Positions 16,311-27,852 are shown, numbered from the stretch's first letter. The stretch: DNA of 64,000 nucleotides from Rhodospirillum centenum SW (GCF_000016185.1 NC_011420.2:124001-188000), one strand, 5' to 3'. Translations and numbers: made by a program. Notes: generated by a model not told the origin, from the letters alone.

Positions 16311-17684
16311 TACGGCCGGAGCGACCGCCCCGCGACCATCTCCGGCCGTCAGCAGCAGTCCGACCAGGGCGACGGGCATCCAGGCCAGCCGTCCCTGGTA
16401 GCGCTGGTTCGGGTTCGACAGAGCGCCGCAGATGAAGGCGTTTCCGGCAAGAGCGGCGAGCACGCCCAGGGCAAGGATGGACTGACGCCGGCAGCCGGCC
16501 CGCCAGCGCCCGGCCACCAGCAGCACGAGCCCGCCGAGGCCCCCCCACCAGAGCACCGACAGCAGCGGATTCCAGAACGGGAATGTGATTTCCCCCTGCT
16601 GCTGCCGGGCCGCCTCGAACGCCGCCAGTTCGGCGGGGTAGTGCTCGGCCACCGGCCCGCGCATCAGGAACTGCATGGGCACCAGCCCGTCTCCCAGCCT
16701 CATCATGGCGAACTGCCGGCCCGTGAAGCGGGCCGACTGCCAGAGCAGCGCGCCGGGATAGCGCGAGCGCACTCCGTCCACGATCGCTTCGGCCTCGGGC
16801 CGCAGCCCGTCCCAGCCGCCGAGCGCACGGAACGGGCTGTGGCCCCAGAGGAACTCGTTGGCCGAATGCGGTAGCGCGCCGCGGTGCGCACAGAGGGCGT
16901 GGGGCGGCGGCTCCCGCCCGGGGCAGACCGCGTCCAGATAACGGGCGGCCAGACCGTTCTCCACGAACAGGGCGAGCGTCTGAACCGTGCTGGGCTGCAC
17001 GAGGAAAAGGCGCCCGGTCGCTGTCCAGTTCGCCCCCACCGCCAGCATCAGCCCGGCCGCCAGTGTCACGGCCGGCAGGCCGGTTCTGACAGGGGGCAGC
17101 CAGCCCGGCCGCAGCCGCCCCAGGGCCGCCGCGGCAAATCCCAGGAGCAGCAGCCCTCCGGCGATACCGACATGGCTGGTGTGGCTGGCGATGCCCACGG
17201 CCACGACCGCCGCCACCAGGGTGGCCCAGGACAGGGGCAGCCGGTCGCGGAACAGCAGCAGGGTCAGCAGGCCGAGGATGACCGCCCCGGTCAGCCCGTC
17301 CGCCATCACCTGTCCGGTGTACCAGGGCAGGCCACCGGCTGCGGCCGCGGCCAGCAGCACGGCATACGCCGCCCCGCTCCGTCCGACGCCGGCGACCGCG
17401 CGCGCGAAGGCCAGGAGAACGAAAGCGACCAGCAGGCACTGCACGACGATGATCGGCCACAGGCTGCCCGTCAGCCGGCCGATCCAGGCGAACAGGCCGT
17501 AGCCCGCCGTCCGGTAGACGGGCAGCTCACCCGTGAAGGGAAGCGGCACATATTCGAAGCTGTCGAAGAAGAACAGTGGATAGCCGTTCCACAGCGCCGG
17601 CCCCAGCAGGGGCAGCGCCCCCAGTCCGACGAGGAGAACCGTCCGCAGGCTGTCCTTCCAGCCATCCACCCGTCGCCCCATCAT
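16266..17684 (-). CDS. Multi-pass membrane protein, possibly glycosyltransferase-C-like
   Basis: 472 residues with about ten hydrophobic segments. I do not recognise a specific family. The first periplasmic loop after TM1 (NGYPLFFFDSFEYV) contains an acidic residue in the place GT-C enzymes keep a catalytic Asp. A large soluble loop lies at about 245-355. The gene is tail-to-tail with the GtrB-like transferase, overlapping by 45 bp. A plausible, unproven reading is a membrane sugar transferase using the lipid-linked sugar made by that enzyme. Confidence 0.6.
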   Translation of the reverse strand: MMGRRVDGWKDSLRTVLLVGLGALPLLGPALWNGYPLFFFDSFEYVPLPFTGELPVYRTAGYGLFAWIGRLTGSLWPIIVVQCLLVAFVLLAFARAVAGVGRSGAAYAVLLAAAAAGGLPWYTGQVMADGLTGAVILGLLTLLLFRDRLPLSWATLVAAVVAVGIASHTSHVGIAGGLLLLGFAAAALGRLRPGWLPPVRTGLPAVTLAAGLMLAVGANWTATGRLFLVQPSTVQTLALFVENGLAARYLDAVCPGREPPPHALCAHRGALPHSANEFLWGHSPFRALGGWDGLRPEAEAIVDGVRSRYPGALLWQSARFTGRQFAMMRLGDGLVPMQFLMRGPVAEHYPAELAAFEAARQQQGEITFPFWNPLLSVLWWGGLGGLVLLVAGRWRAGCRRQSILALGVLAALAGNAFICGALSNPNQRYQGRLAWMPVALVGLLLTAGDGRGAVAPAVSGALRGEGERRRIG

Positions 17685-18056
17685 GCCCGCCGCCGCAAGG
17701 TTGCAGATCGGGGAAGTGATGGGGCGTCCGTGGCCGGTAAGGCAAGCGATCTCCTGACGTGCCGCTATCTCCGGCGCGCAGGCCGCGATGGGCGCGATAC
17801 CGAGCCAGGGCCGAGCCAGTGCCGGGCCGGGGCGTGGCGACCCGGGCAGCCCGACCCGTCCTCGCCCCCCCCCTCTTTGGAGCGATTCTCAAACCGGACA
17901 GATCACGTGTCAGCGACATGCCGCAGGGCGGTACTTGCTCCGGCCCGTCCATACGGTACGATGGTTGCCGGTTACGGAATGTCGCCGACCGCGCCCGGGG
18001 GCGAAGAGGCTGGTCCTGTCCCCCGGGCGTGCGCCAGGCCCGGAGGCAGTCGATTC
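17685..18056. other. Intergenic region upstream of ppx
   Basis: 372 bp between the divergent membrane-protein and ppx genes. It holds the candidate ppx promoter (17935-17962), two in-frame ATGs (17961, 17979) that could extend Ppx, and a run of nine C residues near 17865. No separate gene is seen. Confidence 0.5.
17935..17962 (+). promoter_or_regulatory. Candidate sigma70-type promoter of ppx
   Basis: TTGCTC (17935-17940), 16-bp spacer, TACGAT (17957-17962). It would start transcription near 17969, upstream of GTG 18057 and also of ATG 17979 but not of ATG 17961. Moderate match only. Confidence 0.4.
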
Positions 18057-19181
18057 GTGGAGTCCGATCAGGGTCAGTCCTATCACGCTCAGGACGGTCA
18101 CGTTCAGGCCGGGCAGGCTGCGGCAGCCAGGTTCGACGCCGCGGGGTGGGATGCCGTCGGCCGGGAGGGTGACGGTACGGCGGCCATCGGGCCGGAGCCG
18201 GCCGGGGCGATGGTCCCGCGGCCGGGACCCGTGTTCGCCGCCCTGGACGTGGGCACCAACAACTGCCGTCTGCTGATCGCCCGGCCCGCCCGGGGCGGCT
18301 TCCGGGTGGTGGACGCCTTCTCCCGCATCGTGCGGCTGGGCGAGGGGCTGTCCCGCACCGACCGGCTGTCCGACGAGGCCATGGGCCGGACGCTCTCCGC
18401 GCTCAAGGTCTGCCGCTCCAAGATCCGCCGCCGCGGCGTCACCGCCCTGCGCGCGGTGGGCACCGAGGCCTGCCGGCGTGCCGACAACGGCGCCGAATTC
18501 CTGGAGCGCGTCGAGTCCGAGACCGGCATCCATGTCGAGATCATCAGCGCCGGGGAGGAAGCGCGTCTGGCGCTGGCCGGCTGCGCGCCGCTGCTCGACC
18601 CTGCCCTGGCGCGCGCCGCCGTCTTCGACATCGGCGGCGGCTCCACCGAGCTGATGTGGCTGGAACTGCGCCGCGGCCGGCCGCACCTGATCGACCAGAT
18701 ATCCGTGCCGCTGGGCGTCGTCGGGCTGACGGAGCGGTTCGGCGGCGACCGCGTCTCCCCCGATTCCTACCGCGGCATGGTGGAGGAGATGCGGGAGGCG
18801 CTGCGCCCCTTCGCCCGGCGCAACGCCCTGGCCCGCGAGGTGGCGCGGGGCCGGGTGCAGATGCTGGGCACCTCCGGTACGGTGACGACGCTGGCCGGCA
18901 TCCGCATGGGGCTGCCGCGCTACGACCGCTCACGGGTGGACGGGACCTGGCTGTCGCGGGTGGACGCGACAGCCATCGCCGGCGACCTGCGCGCGCTGGA
19001 CTTCCAGGGACGCGCCAGCCATGCCTGCATCGGCCGCGACCGTGCCGATCTGGTGATCGCCGGTTGCGCCATCCTGGACGGCATCTGGGAGACGCTCCCG
19101 GTGCCGCGGCTGCGCATCGCCGATCGCGGCGTGCGCGAGGGAATCCTGGCCGAACTGGCGGCCGCGGCACGGCAGCGCTGA
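18057..19181 (+). CDS. ppx: Ppx/GppA-family exopolyphosphatase
   Basis: 374 residues from GTG 18057, which has GGAGG at 18042-18046; upstream ATGs at 17961 and 17979 are less well placed. The protein is an actin-fold phosphatase that degrades polyphosphate and/or (p)ppGpp. Motifs are LDVGTNNCRLLIA (phosphate 1), ALRAVGTEACRRADN, ISAGEEARLA and FDIGGGSTELMWLE (phosphate 2). It lacks the C-terminal HD domain of long Ppx, as usual for the alphaproteobacterial short form. rlmE follows after 93 bp, a conserved neighbourhood. Confidence 0.92.
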   Translation: MESDQGQSYHAQDGHVQAGQAAAARFDAAGWDAVGREGDGTAAIGPEPAGAMVPRPGPVFAALDVGTNNCRLLIARPARGGFRVVDAFSRIVRLGEGLSRTDRLSDEAMGRTLSALKVCRSKIRRRGVTALRAVGTEACRRADNGAEFLERVESETGIHVEIISAGEEARLALAGCAPLLDPALARAAVFDIGGGSTELMWLELRRGRPHLIDQISVPLGVVGLTERFGGDRVSPDSYRGMVEEMREALRPFARRNALAREVARGRVQMLGTSGTVTTLAGIRMGLPRYDRSRVDGTWLSRVDATAIAGDLRALDFQGRASHACIGRDRADLVIAGCAILDGIWETLPVPRLRIADRGVREGILAELAAAARQR

Positions 19182-19196
19182 CCCCCTGCCCGCCGG

Positions 19197-19225
19197 CAGG
19201 TCCTTCCCGCCGGCAGGGCGGCCCG
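19197..19225. repeat. 12-bp direct repeat within a hairpin, ppx-rlmE gap
   Basis: CCCGCCGGCAGG occurs at 19197-19208 and again at 19214-19225. The flanks CCCTGCC (19192-19198) and GGCAGGG (19220-19226) can also pair. Small GC-rich repeat; function unknown. Confidence 0.5.
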
Positions 19226-19274
19226 GCGCGCGGCGCGCTTGCCTTTGCCGGCCATCGGGTCGATATGGGGCGGC

Positions 19275-20027
19275 ATGACTGGCAAGACTCCGAAGAATCC
19301 CCGCGGCCCCGCCGGCACCCGGCCCACCGGCCGGACGGAAGCCGTGCGGGTGAAGACCGCGCACCGCCGCTCCCTCTCCTCCACCCGTTGGCTGGAGCGG
19401 CAGCTCAACGACCCCTATGTGGCCGAGGCGCGCAAGCGCGGCTACCGCAGCCGTGCCGCCTTCAAGCTGTTGCAGCTCGACGAGAAGTTCCACTTCCTCA
19501 GGCGCGGCCAGCGCATCGTGGACCTCGGCGCCGCCCCCGGCGGCTGGACCCAGGTGGCTGTCGCCGTGGTGAAGCCGGGGGAGGGCAGCACCGGCAAGGT
19601 CGTCGGGCTGGACCTGCTGGAGGTGGAGCCCGTGCCCGGCGCCACCATCATCCAGCTCGACTTCCTGGACGCCAGCGCCCCGGACCGGCTGAAGGAACTG
19701 CTGGGCGGGCAGGCGGACATCGTGCTGTCCGACATGGCCGCCAACACGACGGGTCACCCGGCGACGGACCATCTGCGCATCATCGGTCTGGCCGAGGCCG
19801 CCTATGACTTCGCGGCCGACGTGCTGGCGCCCGGCGGCGCCTTTGTCTGCAAGCTGTTCCAGGGTGGCGCCACGAAGGGGTTGCTCGACCTGCTGAAGCG
19901 CGACTTCGCCACGGTGCGCCATGCCAAGCCGCCGGCCAGCCGCGCCGACAGTTCGGAGACCTATGTCGTCGCCACCGGCTTCCGCGGCAGCAGCAGTGCG
20001 GATGATCGCGGCGGAGCGGAGGTGTAG
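19275..20027 (+). CDS. rlmE: 23S rRNA (uridine-2'-O-)-methyltransferase RlmE (FtsJ)
   Basis: 250 residues from ATG 19275. It methylates U2552 (E. coli numbering) of 23S rRNA in the 50S subunit. The SAM-binding motif is [14 protein letters not shown]. The catalytic K-D-K-E set is placed by [37 protein letters not shown] and [11 protein letters not shown]. The basic N-terminal extension (about 1-45) resembles that of other alphaproteobacterial RlmE proteins. Cytoplasmic, ribosome-associated. Confidence 0.95.
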   Translation: MTGKTPKNPRGPAGTRPTGRTEAVRVKTAHRRSLSSTRWLERQLNDPYVAEARKRGYRSRAAFKLLQLDEKFHFLRRGQRIVDLGAAPGGWTQVAVAVVKPGEGSTGKVVGLDLLEVEPVPGATIIQLDFLDASAPDRLKELLGGQADIVLSDMAANTTGHPATDHLRIIGLAEAAYDFAADVLAPGGAFVCKLFQGGATKGLLDLLKRDFATVRHAKPPASRADSSETYVVATGFRGSSSADDRGGAEV

Positions 20028-20120
20028 GGCGGGGAGATTGACCTGCAGGCCGGACTTCCCCCTGTCTCGTGCATAGCCGTCCTTCAATATCCTGTGCCTT
20101 CCTTTCGGGGCGTCCGCGTG

Positions 20121-21733
<1,613 letters not shown>

Positions 21734-21881
21734 TCCCCGTTCCGACGGGGCCGGGACCCGCACGGGCCGGCCGCAGCCTGTCTCCTCCCTGTCCGCGGAC
21801 GGATCGGCGCGATGCCGGCCCGTCCGCGGTCGCCGTTTCCGGGGCCGCGTTCAGGCCCCGCCTGCTTCCGGACTTCTGCCC

Positions 21882-23252
21882 ATGACCCCCGCCGCGCGCA
21901 TCCAGGCCGCCATCGACCTGCTGTCCGAGATCGAGGCGACGCCGCGCCCGGCCGACGCCCTGGTCAGCCAGTTCTTCCGCAACCGGCGCTATATCGGGGC
22001 CAAGGACCGGCAGGGCGTGGCCGGGCTGGTCTATTCGGTGCTGCGCCACCGCGGCCGGCTGGGCTGGTGGCTGGACCGCTGCAACGTCATGCCGACGCCG
22101 CGGGCGCTGCTGCTGGCGGAAGCGGTGCTGGTGCAGGGGCGGCGGGCCGATTCCGTGTCCGGCCTGTTCAACGGCGCCAAGTTCGGGCCGGAGCCGCTGA
22201 ACGACAGCGAGCGGCGTCTGCTGAAGGCGGTCGATACCCACACCATCGACCATCCGAAGCAGCCCGAGGCCCTGGCGCTGGAGGTGCCGGAGTGGGCGGA
22301 AGCGCCGCTGCGCGCCGCTTTCGGCGACCGCTTCCATGCCGAGATGGCGGCCATGCTGGGGGAGGCCCCGCTGGACCTGCGCGCCAACCCGCTGAAAGCG
22401 GCCCGTGAGCAGGTGCAGGCGGCGCTGGCCGAAGCCGGCGTCACGGCCGCACCCACGGGTCTGTCGCCCTTGGGCCTGCGGGTGCAGGGGCGGGCGCCGG
22501 TCTCGGCCCTGCCGGCCTTCCGCGAGGGGCTGTTCGAGATCCAGGACGAGGGCTCGCAGCTCGTCGCCCTGCTGGCCGATCCGCGGCCGGGCATGCAGGT
22601 CGTGGATTTCTGCGCCGGCGCCGGCGGCAAGACGCTCGCCATCGCGGCGATGATGGACAACAAGGGCCGCGTCGTCGCCAGCGACGTGCTGGAGGGCCGC
22701 CTGACCCGCGCCAAGGAGCGGTTCCGCCGGGCCGGGCTGCACAACATCGAGACGCGCGCCCTGTCCAGCGAGCGCGACCCCTGGGTCAAGCGGCACAAGG
22801 GCAAGTTCGACCGCGTCGTGGTGGATGCGCCGTGCTCGGGCACCGGCACCTGGCGGCGCAACCCGGACAGCCGCTGGCGCCCGCTGGGGCCGGGGCTGGC
22901 CGAACTGCTGCCATTGCAGGCCGCCATCCTGGACAGCGCGGCGCGGCTGGTGCGGCCGGGCGGGCGGCTGGTCTACGCGACCTGCTCCCTGCTGCCGGAG
23001 GAGAACGAGCGGCAGGTGGAGGCGTTCCTGGCCAACCATCCGGCCTTCCGCCTGCTGCCCGTCGCGGAGGCGTGGCCGGAGAACCTGGGCGCCGCCCCCG
23101 TGACCGGGGACACGCTGCGCCTGACCCCCGCCCGCCACGACACCGACGGCTTCTTCGCCGCCGTCATGGTCCGGGAGGAGGCTGCGGAGGCCACGGAGGC
23201 GGCAACGTCGGACGCCGCCGGAACGGAGCCACCGCCGGCCGCCGACGTCTGA
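21882..23252 (+). CDS. rsmB: RsmB/NOP-family RNA m5C methyltransferase
   Basis: 456 residues from ATG 21882. The N-terminal NusB-like region starts at MTPAARIQAAIDLLSEI. The SAM-binding motif is VVDFCAGAGGKTLAIAAMM. The two catalytic cysteines of m5C RNA methyltransferases are Cys318 in DAPCSGTGTWRRNP and Cys368 (the nucleophile) in VYATCSLLPEENERQ. The likely target is C967 of 16S rRNA, though RsmB/RsmF specificity is not certain from sequence. It lies 148 bp after guaB. Confidence 0.9.
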   Translation: MTPAARIQAAIDLLSEIEATPRPADALVSQFFRNRRYIGAKDRQGVAGLVYSVLRHRGRLGWWLDRCNVMPTPRALLLAEAVLVQGRRADSVSGLFNGAKFGPEPLNDSERRLLKAVDTHTIDHPKQPEALALEVPEWAEAPLRAAFGDRFHAEMAAMLGEAPLDLRANPLKAAREQVQAALAEAGVTAAPTGLSPLGLRVQGRAPVSALPAFREGLFEIQDEGSQLVALLADPRPGMQVVDFCAGAGGKTLAIAAMMDNKGRVVASDVLEGRLTRAKERFRRAGLHNIETRALSSERDPWVKRHKGKFDRVVVDAPCSGTGTWRRNPDSRWRPLGPGLAELLPLQAAILDSAARLVRPGGRLVYATCSLLPEENERQVEAFLANHPAFRLLPVAEAWPENLGAAPVTGDTLRLTPARHDTDGFFAAVMVREEAAEATEAATSDAAGTEPPPAADV

Positions 23253-23391
23253 CGCCGAGGCATGGGGGCTGCGGCATCCCTGCCCCCTTCCTTCGTCGGC
23301 TGTTGCTGACAGCCGGTCTCAGACGGGGTGACCGTATTCCCCGAACGGGGTATTGTGGGCCATCGTCCCGTATTCCAGTCGGATTTCCTTC

Positions 23392-24135
23392 ATGCCGCTG
23401 CTGACCCGGCTCCTTGCGCCGCTCGCCCTCCTCCTCGTCGTGGGCGTCATTCTCCTGCCGCGACCGGCCGGGGCCTTCCGGCTGGTGCCCATCGAGATGG
23501 AGTTCGAGCCGGCCGGACGTGGGGCGACACAGATCTTCCAGCTCCAGAACGACAATGCCGATCCCGTTGCGGTGGAGATCACGATCAAGGCCCGCGCCAT
23601 GGACCGGGACGGACAGGACGTGCTCACAGATGCCGGCGACGACTGGGTGATCTTCCCGGAGCAGATCATCCTTCAGCCGGGCGAATCGCAATCTGTACGG
23701 GTTCAGTGGATCGGCCCCGCTACGCCGGACAGGGAGCTGGCCTTCCGGCTGATCGCCGAGCAGCTTCCCATTGACATCGGACGGCCGCCCGCGCGCGGCG
23801 GTCAGGTGCGGCTGCTGGTCAACTACATCGCCTCGCTCTATGTGATGCCGGCCGGTGTCAGGGCGGATGTCGGTGTCGTCTCCGCCCAGGAGATTGCGAC
23901 CCCGGACGGCCGACGCCTGGAACTGGTGCTGCGCAATGGCGGCACCACCCGCAAGCCCCTGAACGAGCCGACCCTGACCCTGAAAGCCGGCGGAACGACC
24001 GTTACCCTGACACCGGACCGGCTCGGCGGCCTGAACGGAGAGAACATGCTGGCCGGGGCGACCCGGCGCTTCCTGCTGCCCTGGCCGGAGAAACTCCCGG
24101 TCGGCGCTGTCACGGCGAGCCTCAGCCTGCCGTGA
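23392..24135 (+). CDS. Fimbrial periplasmic chaperone
   Basis: 247 residues with an N-terminal signal peptide ending near AGA-FRLVPIEM (about residue 22-25). The body is the two-domain immunoglobulin-like fold of PapD-type chaperones: IFQLQNDNADPVAVEITIKAR (strand that donates to subunits), PEQIILQPGESQSVRVQWIG (conserved G1 region) and ELAFRLIAEQLPID. It would hold SCPU-type pilins in the periplasm. Its stop overlaps the usher start (ATGA at 24132-24135), indicating translational coupling. Confidence 0.85.
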   Translation: MPLLTRLLAPLALLLVVGVILLPRPAGAFRLVPIEMEFEPAGRGATQIFQLQNDNADPVAVEITIKARAMDRDGQDVLTDAGDDWVIFPEQIILQPGESQSVRVQWIGPATPDRELAFRLIAEQLPIDIGRPPARGGQVRLLVNYIASLYVMPAGVRADVGVVSAQEIATPDGRRLELVLRNGGTTRKPLNEPTLTLKAGGTTVTLTPDRLGGLNGENMLAGATRRFLLPWPEKLPVGAVTASLSLP

Positions 24136-26660
24136 TGCACCGACGGCCGGGGCGCTCCACCGGACGCCTGCTCCTTGCCGCTGTCTGCATTGCCGTCGCC
24201 CTGCTGCCTCCCGCAGCCCTGGCGGCGGACGAGCCGCCGCCGCCGGTCCCCGCGGCCGCTGGCAAGGATGCCCTGTTCGACAAGGTCTTCGGCCAACGTG
24301 CCCGGGCGACGAAGCTTCGCCAGATCGACCTGCCGGTCCGTTTCGACGGTCAGGAACTGGGCGTCGTCCCGGCCCGGCTCTCCGGCGATCCCAGGACGGC
24401 ACAGGTGGACATCCCCCGACTGGCCGAACTGCTGCGTGACGTGGCCCAGGACGCGGCACTGGACGAGCTGCGCCGTCTGGCCGGCCCCGACGGTTTCGCT
24501 GTTCCCGCCCCGCCCGCGCCCGGGCGGATCGAGGTCGCCATCAATGCCGCCGATCTGTCCGTTCAGGTCACGGTGCCGCCGGATATCCGCCGTCTGGTCC
24601 GGATCGACGTGCAGGGCCGCAGTGACGCGGCCCGCGGCTATCTCGTGCGGCCCCCGGCGGACCTCAGCGCCTATGTCAATGCGCGTGCCGCCATCGGTTA
24701 CCTGTCGTTGCCGGGCGGTGGCGTCCAGGACGAGGGCCGCGGCCCCCTGACCGTCTCCCTGGAGGGGGCGGTGAACCTGAAGGGCTGGGTCGTCGAGACC
24801 GACTCCTACTACCGGGAGGATGGCGAGCGGCGCTGGTCGCGCGGACCGACCCGGCTGGTCCGGGACTTCCCCGACTCCGGCGTCAGGGTACAGGCCGGCG
24901 ATCTGACCTATCCCGTCAGTGGCCAGCAGGTCGGCCGGCCGCTCAGCGGCCTCTCGGTCGCGCGCAACTTTTCGCTCCAGCCCTACCGTTCGGTGCAGCC
25001 GGCGGGTCAGCGCGACTTCATCCTGGAGACCCCCTCCCTCGTGGAGGTCTTCGTCAACGGCCGACCCACCCGCACCCTGCGGCTGTCCCCCGGCCCCTAC
25101 AATCTGGCGAACTTCCCCGGTGCCTCCGGTACGAACGATATTCAGATCCGTATCACCGACCAGTTCGGCCGGGAGCAGACGATCGAGTTTCCGTTCTTCT
25201 TCGACAACCAGCTCCTGGCCGGCGGCATCCACGAATTCGGATACACAATCGGGTATCCCTACACCACGGACGGCGACAACCTCGCCTATGACCGTGATCG
25301 CCCGACCTTCTCCGGCTTCCACCGGATCGGCCTGTCGGACCGCCTTACCCTGGGCGCGGGGCTCCAGGCCGACCGCCAGCAGCAGGTCGCAGGCGCCGAG
25401 ATGCTGCTCGCCACCCCGATCGGCACCCTGGGGGTGGAGCCCTCAGTGAGCTTCGGGGCCGCGACCGGCTATGCCGCGACCCTGGGCTACCGCGACTACC
25501 GCACCGGCGACAGCTTCTGGCAGCAGCGGACGACAACCGCGCAGATCTCCTGGCGCGACAGCGCCTATGGCAGTTTCGGCACCCTGGACCCGGACAACGA
25601 CATCGCCCTGGACGCCGCCTTCCGTTTCAGCCAGCCGCTGGCGCCCGACCTCACGGCAACCCTGGGCGGCCGCTGGCGGGAGAACCGGGAGCCGGAGCGG
25701 GTGGACGGCTATGCCATGGATCTGACCCTCCGGCGGCGGCTGGGCCGGACGGCGAGCTGGGACCTGACCTTCTCGCACGACCGCGATACCGACGGCGAGC
25801 GGGAGACGGGGGCCTATGTCAGCCTGCGGGTCAGCCTGGACGAGGGCCGCCACACGGCCGGCGCCTCCTTCGATACGGTCCGGCGGGAGAAGCGGCTGGA
25901 CTGGCGCTACCAGTCGCTGGAGCCGGTTGACCAGCTCAGCCTGTCACTGGACGCCACAGGGGCCAGCGGCAGCGACCGCCTTCAGGGCAGCGCCGGCTAC
26001 GTCCACCAGCGCTTCAGCGCCGGGGTCCGGCACGACGTGGTGGAACGGACGACGGGCGGAACCGAGAACCGCACCCAGGCCAACTTCGCTACGGCGCTCG
26101 CCTATGCGGACGGCCATGTCGCGCTGTCCCGGCCGATCTCCAACAGCTTCGCCCTGGTCGTGCCGCACCCGCGGCTGGCCGGGCGGACGGTGGGGGTTGA
26201 TCCCGTCAACGGCAGCTACCTTGCGCGGACCGACGGGCTGGGGCCGCCGGTGGTGCCCAACATCTCCGCCTATCTGGTCCGCCCCCTCCTGCTGGACGTA
26301 CCGGAGGTGCCGCTGGGCTACGACATCGGCGAGGACCGCCCGGCCGTGCGGCCCGGCTACCGTACCGGAACCGTCGTGCCTGTCGGCACGGACGCCACCG
26401 TTTCGCTGGACGGCAGCCTGACGGGGCCGGACGGACAGCCGGTAGCCCTGGCCTCCGGCGTACTGCGGCCGGTGGGCGGGCCGGAACGGCAGGAGATCCA
26501 GTTCTTCTCCAACCGCCGCGGCCGCTTCCGCGTGGAGTCGGTGCGACCGGGCCGCTGGGAGCTGGTGCTGGTCGGGGTGGAGGCCCGGCCGGTGCCGGTG
26601 GAGGTGCCGGCCGACGCGGAAGGCGTGCTTCCGCTCGGCGAGGTGCGGCTCCAGCCCTGA
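24132..26660 (+). CDS. Outer-membrane fimbrial usher protein
   Basis: 842 residues with a signal peptide (LLLAAVCIAVALLPPAALA, about 12-30). It shows the order expected of a usher: N-terminal periplasmic domain, a 24-strand beta-barrel with plug (about 200-700), and C-terminal beta domains. Characteristic stretches are VRVQAGDLTYPVSGQQVGRP, GQRDFILETPSLVEVFVNGR and GPYNLANFPGASGTNDIQIRITD. These match archaic/alternative-type ushers that pair with spore-coat-U-like subunits. It secretes and assembles the pilus across the outer membrane. Confidence 0.88.
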   Translation: MMHRRPGRSTGRLLLAAVCIAVALLPPAALAADEPPPPVPAAAGKDALFDKVFGQRARATKLRQIDLPVRFDGQELGVVPARLSGDPRTAQVDIPRLAELLRDVAQDAALDELRRLAGPDGFAVPAPPAPGRIEVAINAADLSVQVTVPPDIRRLVRIDVQGRSDAARGYLVRPPADLSAYVNARAAIGYLSLPGGGVQDEGRGPLTVSLEGAVNLKGWVVETDSYYREDGERRWSRGPTRLVRDFPDSGVRVQAGDLTYPVSGQQVGRPLSGLSVARNFSLQPYRSVQPAGQRDFILETPSLVEVFVNGRPTRTLRLSPGPYNLANFPGASGTNDIQIRITDQFGREQTIEFPFFFDNQLLAGGIHEFGYTIGYPYTTDGDNLAYDRDRPTFSGFHRIGLSDRLTLGAGLQADRQQQVAGAEMLLATPIGTLGVEPSVSFGAATGYAATLGYRDYRTGDSFWQQRTTTAQISWRDSAYGSFGTLDPDNDIALDAAFRFSQPLAPDLTATLGGRWRENREPERVDGYAMDLTLRRRLGRTASWDLTFSHDRDTDGERETGAYVSLRVSLDEGRHTAGASFDTVRREKRLDWRYQSLEPVDQLSLSLDATGASGSDRLQGSAGYVHQRFSAGVRHDVVERTTGGTENRTQANFATALAYADGHVALSRPISNSFALVVPHPRLAGRTVGVDPVNGSYLARTDGLGPPVVPNISAYLVRPLLLDVPEVPLGYDIGEDRPAVRPGYRTGTVVPVGTDATVSLDGSLTGPDGQPVALASGVLRPVGGPERQEIQFFSNRRGRFRVESVRPGRWELVLVGVEARPVPVEVPADAEGVLPLGEVRLQP

Positions 26661-26753
26661 CCGGACGGAGAGGTCGCAGCGATTTCCCGTAACGCGGGAG
26701 TGCGGCCGCGCTAGACTGAGCGGCTGGTGGTAGCCCCTCGGGAGAACCCCCGC

Positions 26754-27842
26754 TTGCCCCTTCGGACCCTGGCGGAGTTGGCGCATCAGGTCGGTGCGGT
26801 CATCCCCTTCGCAGACACCAAGCTGAAGTTCACCCGCGTCCGGCGCGGCCAGGACGGGCTGGAGGCCCTGCTGCCGAGCCTCGTCGGCGGGCGCGAGACC
26901 TATGTCGTGCAGCTCATCGACCTGCCGCGCCTGTTCCCCTTGCCGCTCTACGACCGCATGCTGCTGGAGGAGATCGTGGCGGAAGCCGCGCTCGCTCCCT
27001 CCTCCCTGCGACGGGCCGCCCTGACGCTGGATGCCGACGGCGCGCGCGGGGCCGTCGCCCGGCAGGAGGCGCAGGCCCGGCTGGCGATGGACCGCACGCA
27101 GGAGATCAGCGCCTACTTCGCCGCTCTGGAGCGGCTGCGCGACCTGCTGGTCCCCAGCCTGCCGCCCTGGGAGGTGGAAACCTACGACCTGCGGGAGCGC
27201 GGAACGAACCTGCGGGTGAACACGCTGGTGGAGGCGGCGGCGCAGCGTTTCGGCCAGGACAAGCGGGCAGTGGTCGCCCTGCTGGAGCGGATGGCCAGGG
27301 TGCTGTCGCCGCTGATGGACTTCCAGGTGACCCAGGGTCATCTGGCCTCTGCACTCTATGCCGTCCGGTCCTTCGTCTCCGACCTCGCCCGGATGCGGCT
27401 GGGCGGGTCCGCAGACGGCCAGGAGGTGCTGAGCTTCGTCCGCATGGCCGGGCGGGAGACGGACCGGCTGGTGACGCCGCTGCTGCGCCAGGGTCAGGGG
27501 ATGCTCCAGGCGGTGGACGCCTTCCTGCAACGGCCCGACGACATGGAAGCCGCCCTCTCAGAACTGGTGCAGACGGTGGAATGGAGCCTGGATGGCTGGA
27601 CCTCGCTGATCGACCACTGGCAGACGGTGGACGAGCGTACCCAGCTCGCCGCCGCCACGCTCGACCAGATCGCGCCCAACGTGCCGTTCCTGCCGTTGCA
27701 GGTCTTCGCCACCGGCTCACGCGACCGCGGCACGGCGCTGGAGCGCGGCCGCGCCCGCCTGACCGGGCTGACCCGGACAGTCGCCGCCGGAGAGGTGGAC
27801 ACGCTTTCGCTGGACCTGCTGCGCCGACGGCGGGCCGGCTGA
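26754..27842 (+). CDS. Hypothetical protein, mostly helical, fimbria-locus neighbour
   Basis: 362 residues from TTG 26754, which has GGGAG at 26740-26744; a GTG at 26727 is the alternative. I recognise no family. There is no signal peptide or TM segment. The sequence is predicted mostly helical after an N-terminal region with ETYVVQLIDLPRLFPLPLYDRMLLEEI, and contains a long amphipathic block (about 150-330). The next gene starts 10 bp downstream, so the two form an operon. Codon use is typical of the genome, so it is a real gene. Confidence 0.65.
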   Translation: MPLRTLAELAHQVGAVIPFADTKLKFTRVRRGQDGLEALLPSLVGGRETYVVQLIDLPRLFPLPLYDRMLLEEIVAEAALAPSSLRRAALTLDADGARGAVARQEAQARLAMDRTQEISAYFAALERLRDLLVPSLPPWEVETYDLRERGTNLRVNTLVEAAAQRFGQDKRAVVALLERMARVLSPLMDFQVTQGHLASALYAVRSFVSDLARMRLGGSADGQEVLSFVRMAGRETDRLVTPLLRQGQGMLQAVDAFLQRPDDMEAALSELVQTVEWSLDGWTSLIDHWQTVDERTQLAAATLDQIAPNVPFLPLQVFATGSRDRGTALERGRARLTGLTRTVAAGEVDTLSLDLLRRRRAG

Positions 27843-27852
27843 GGGGCGGCCG

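Noticed and set aside
16884-18056. Upstream extension of the ppx frame to 16884
   Set aside because: It runs antisense through the membrane-protein gene and a featureless gap; Ppx similarity begins only after about 18240 and a good ribosome site precedes GTG 18057.
21735-21750. CCCCGT-TCCG-ACGGGG hairpin as guaB terminator
   Set aside because: Only 6 bp with no T-run; too weak to annotate.
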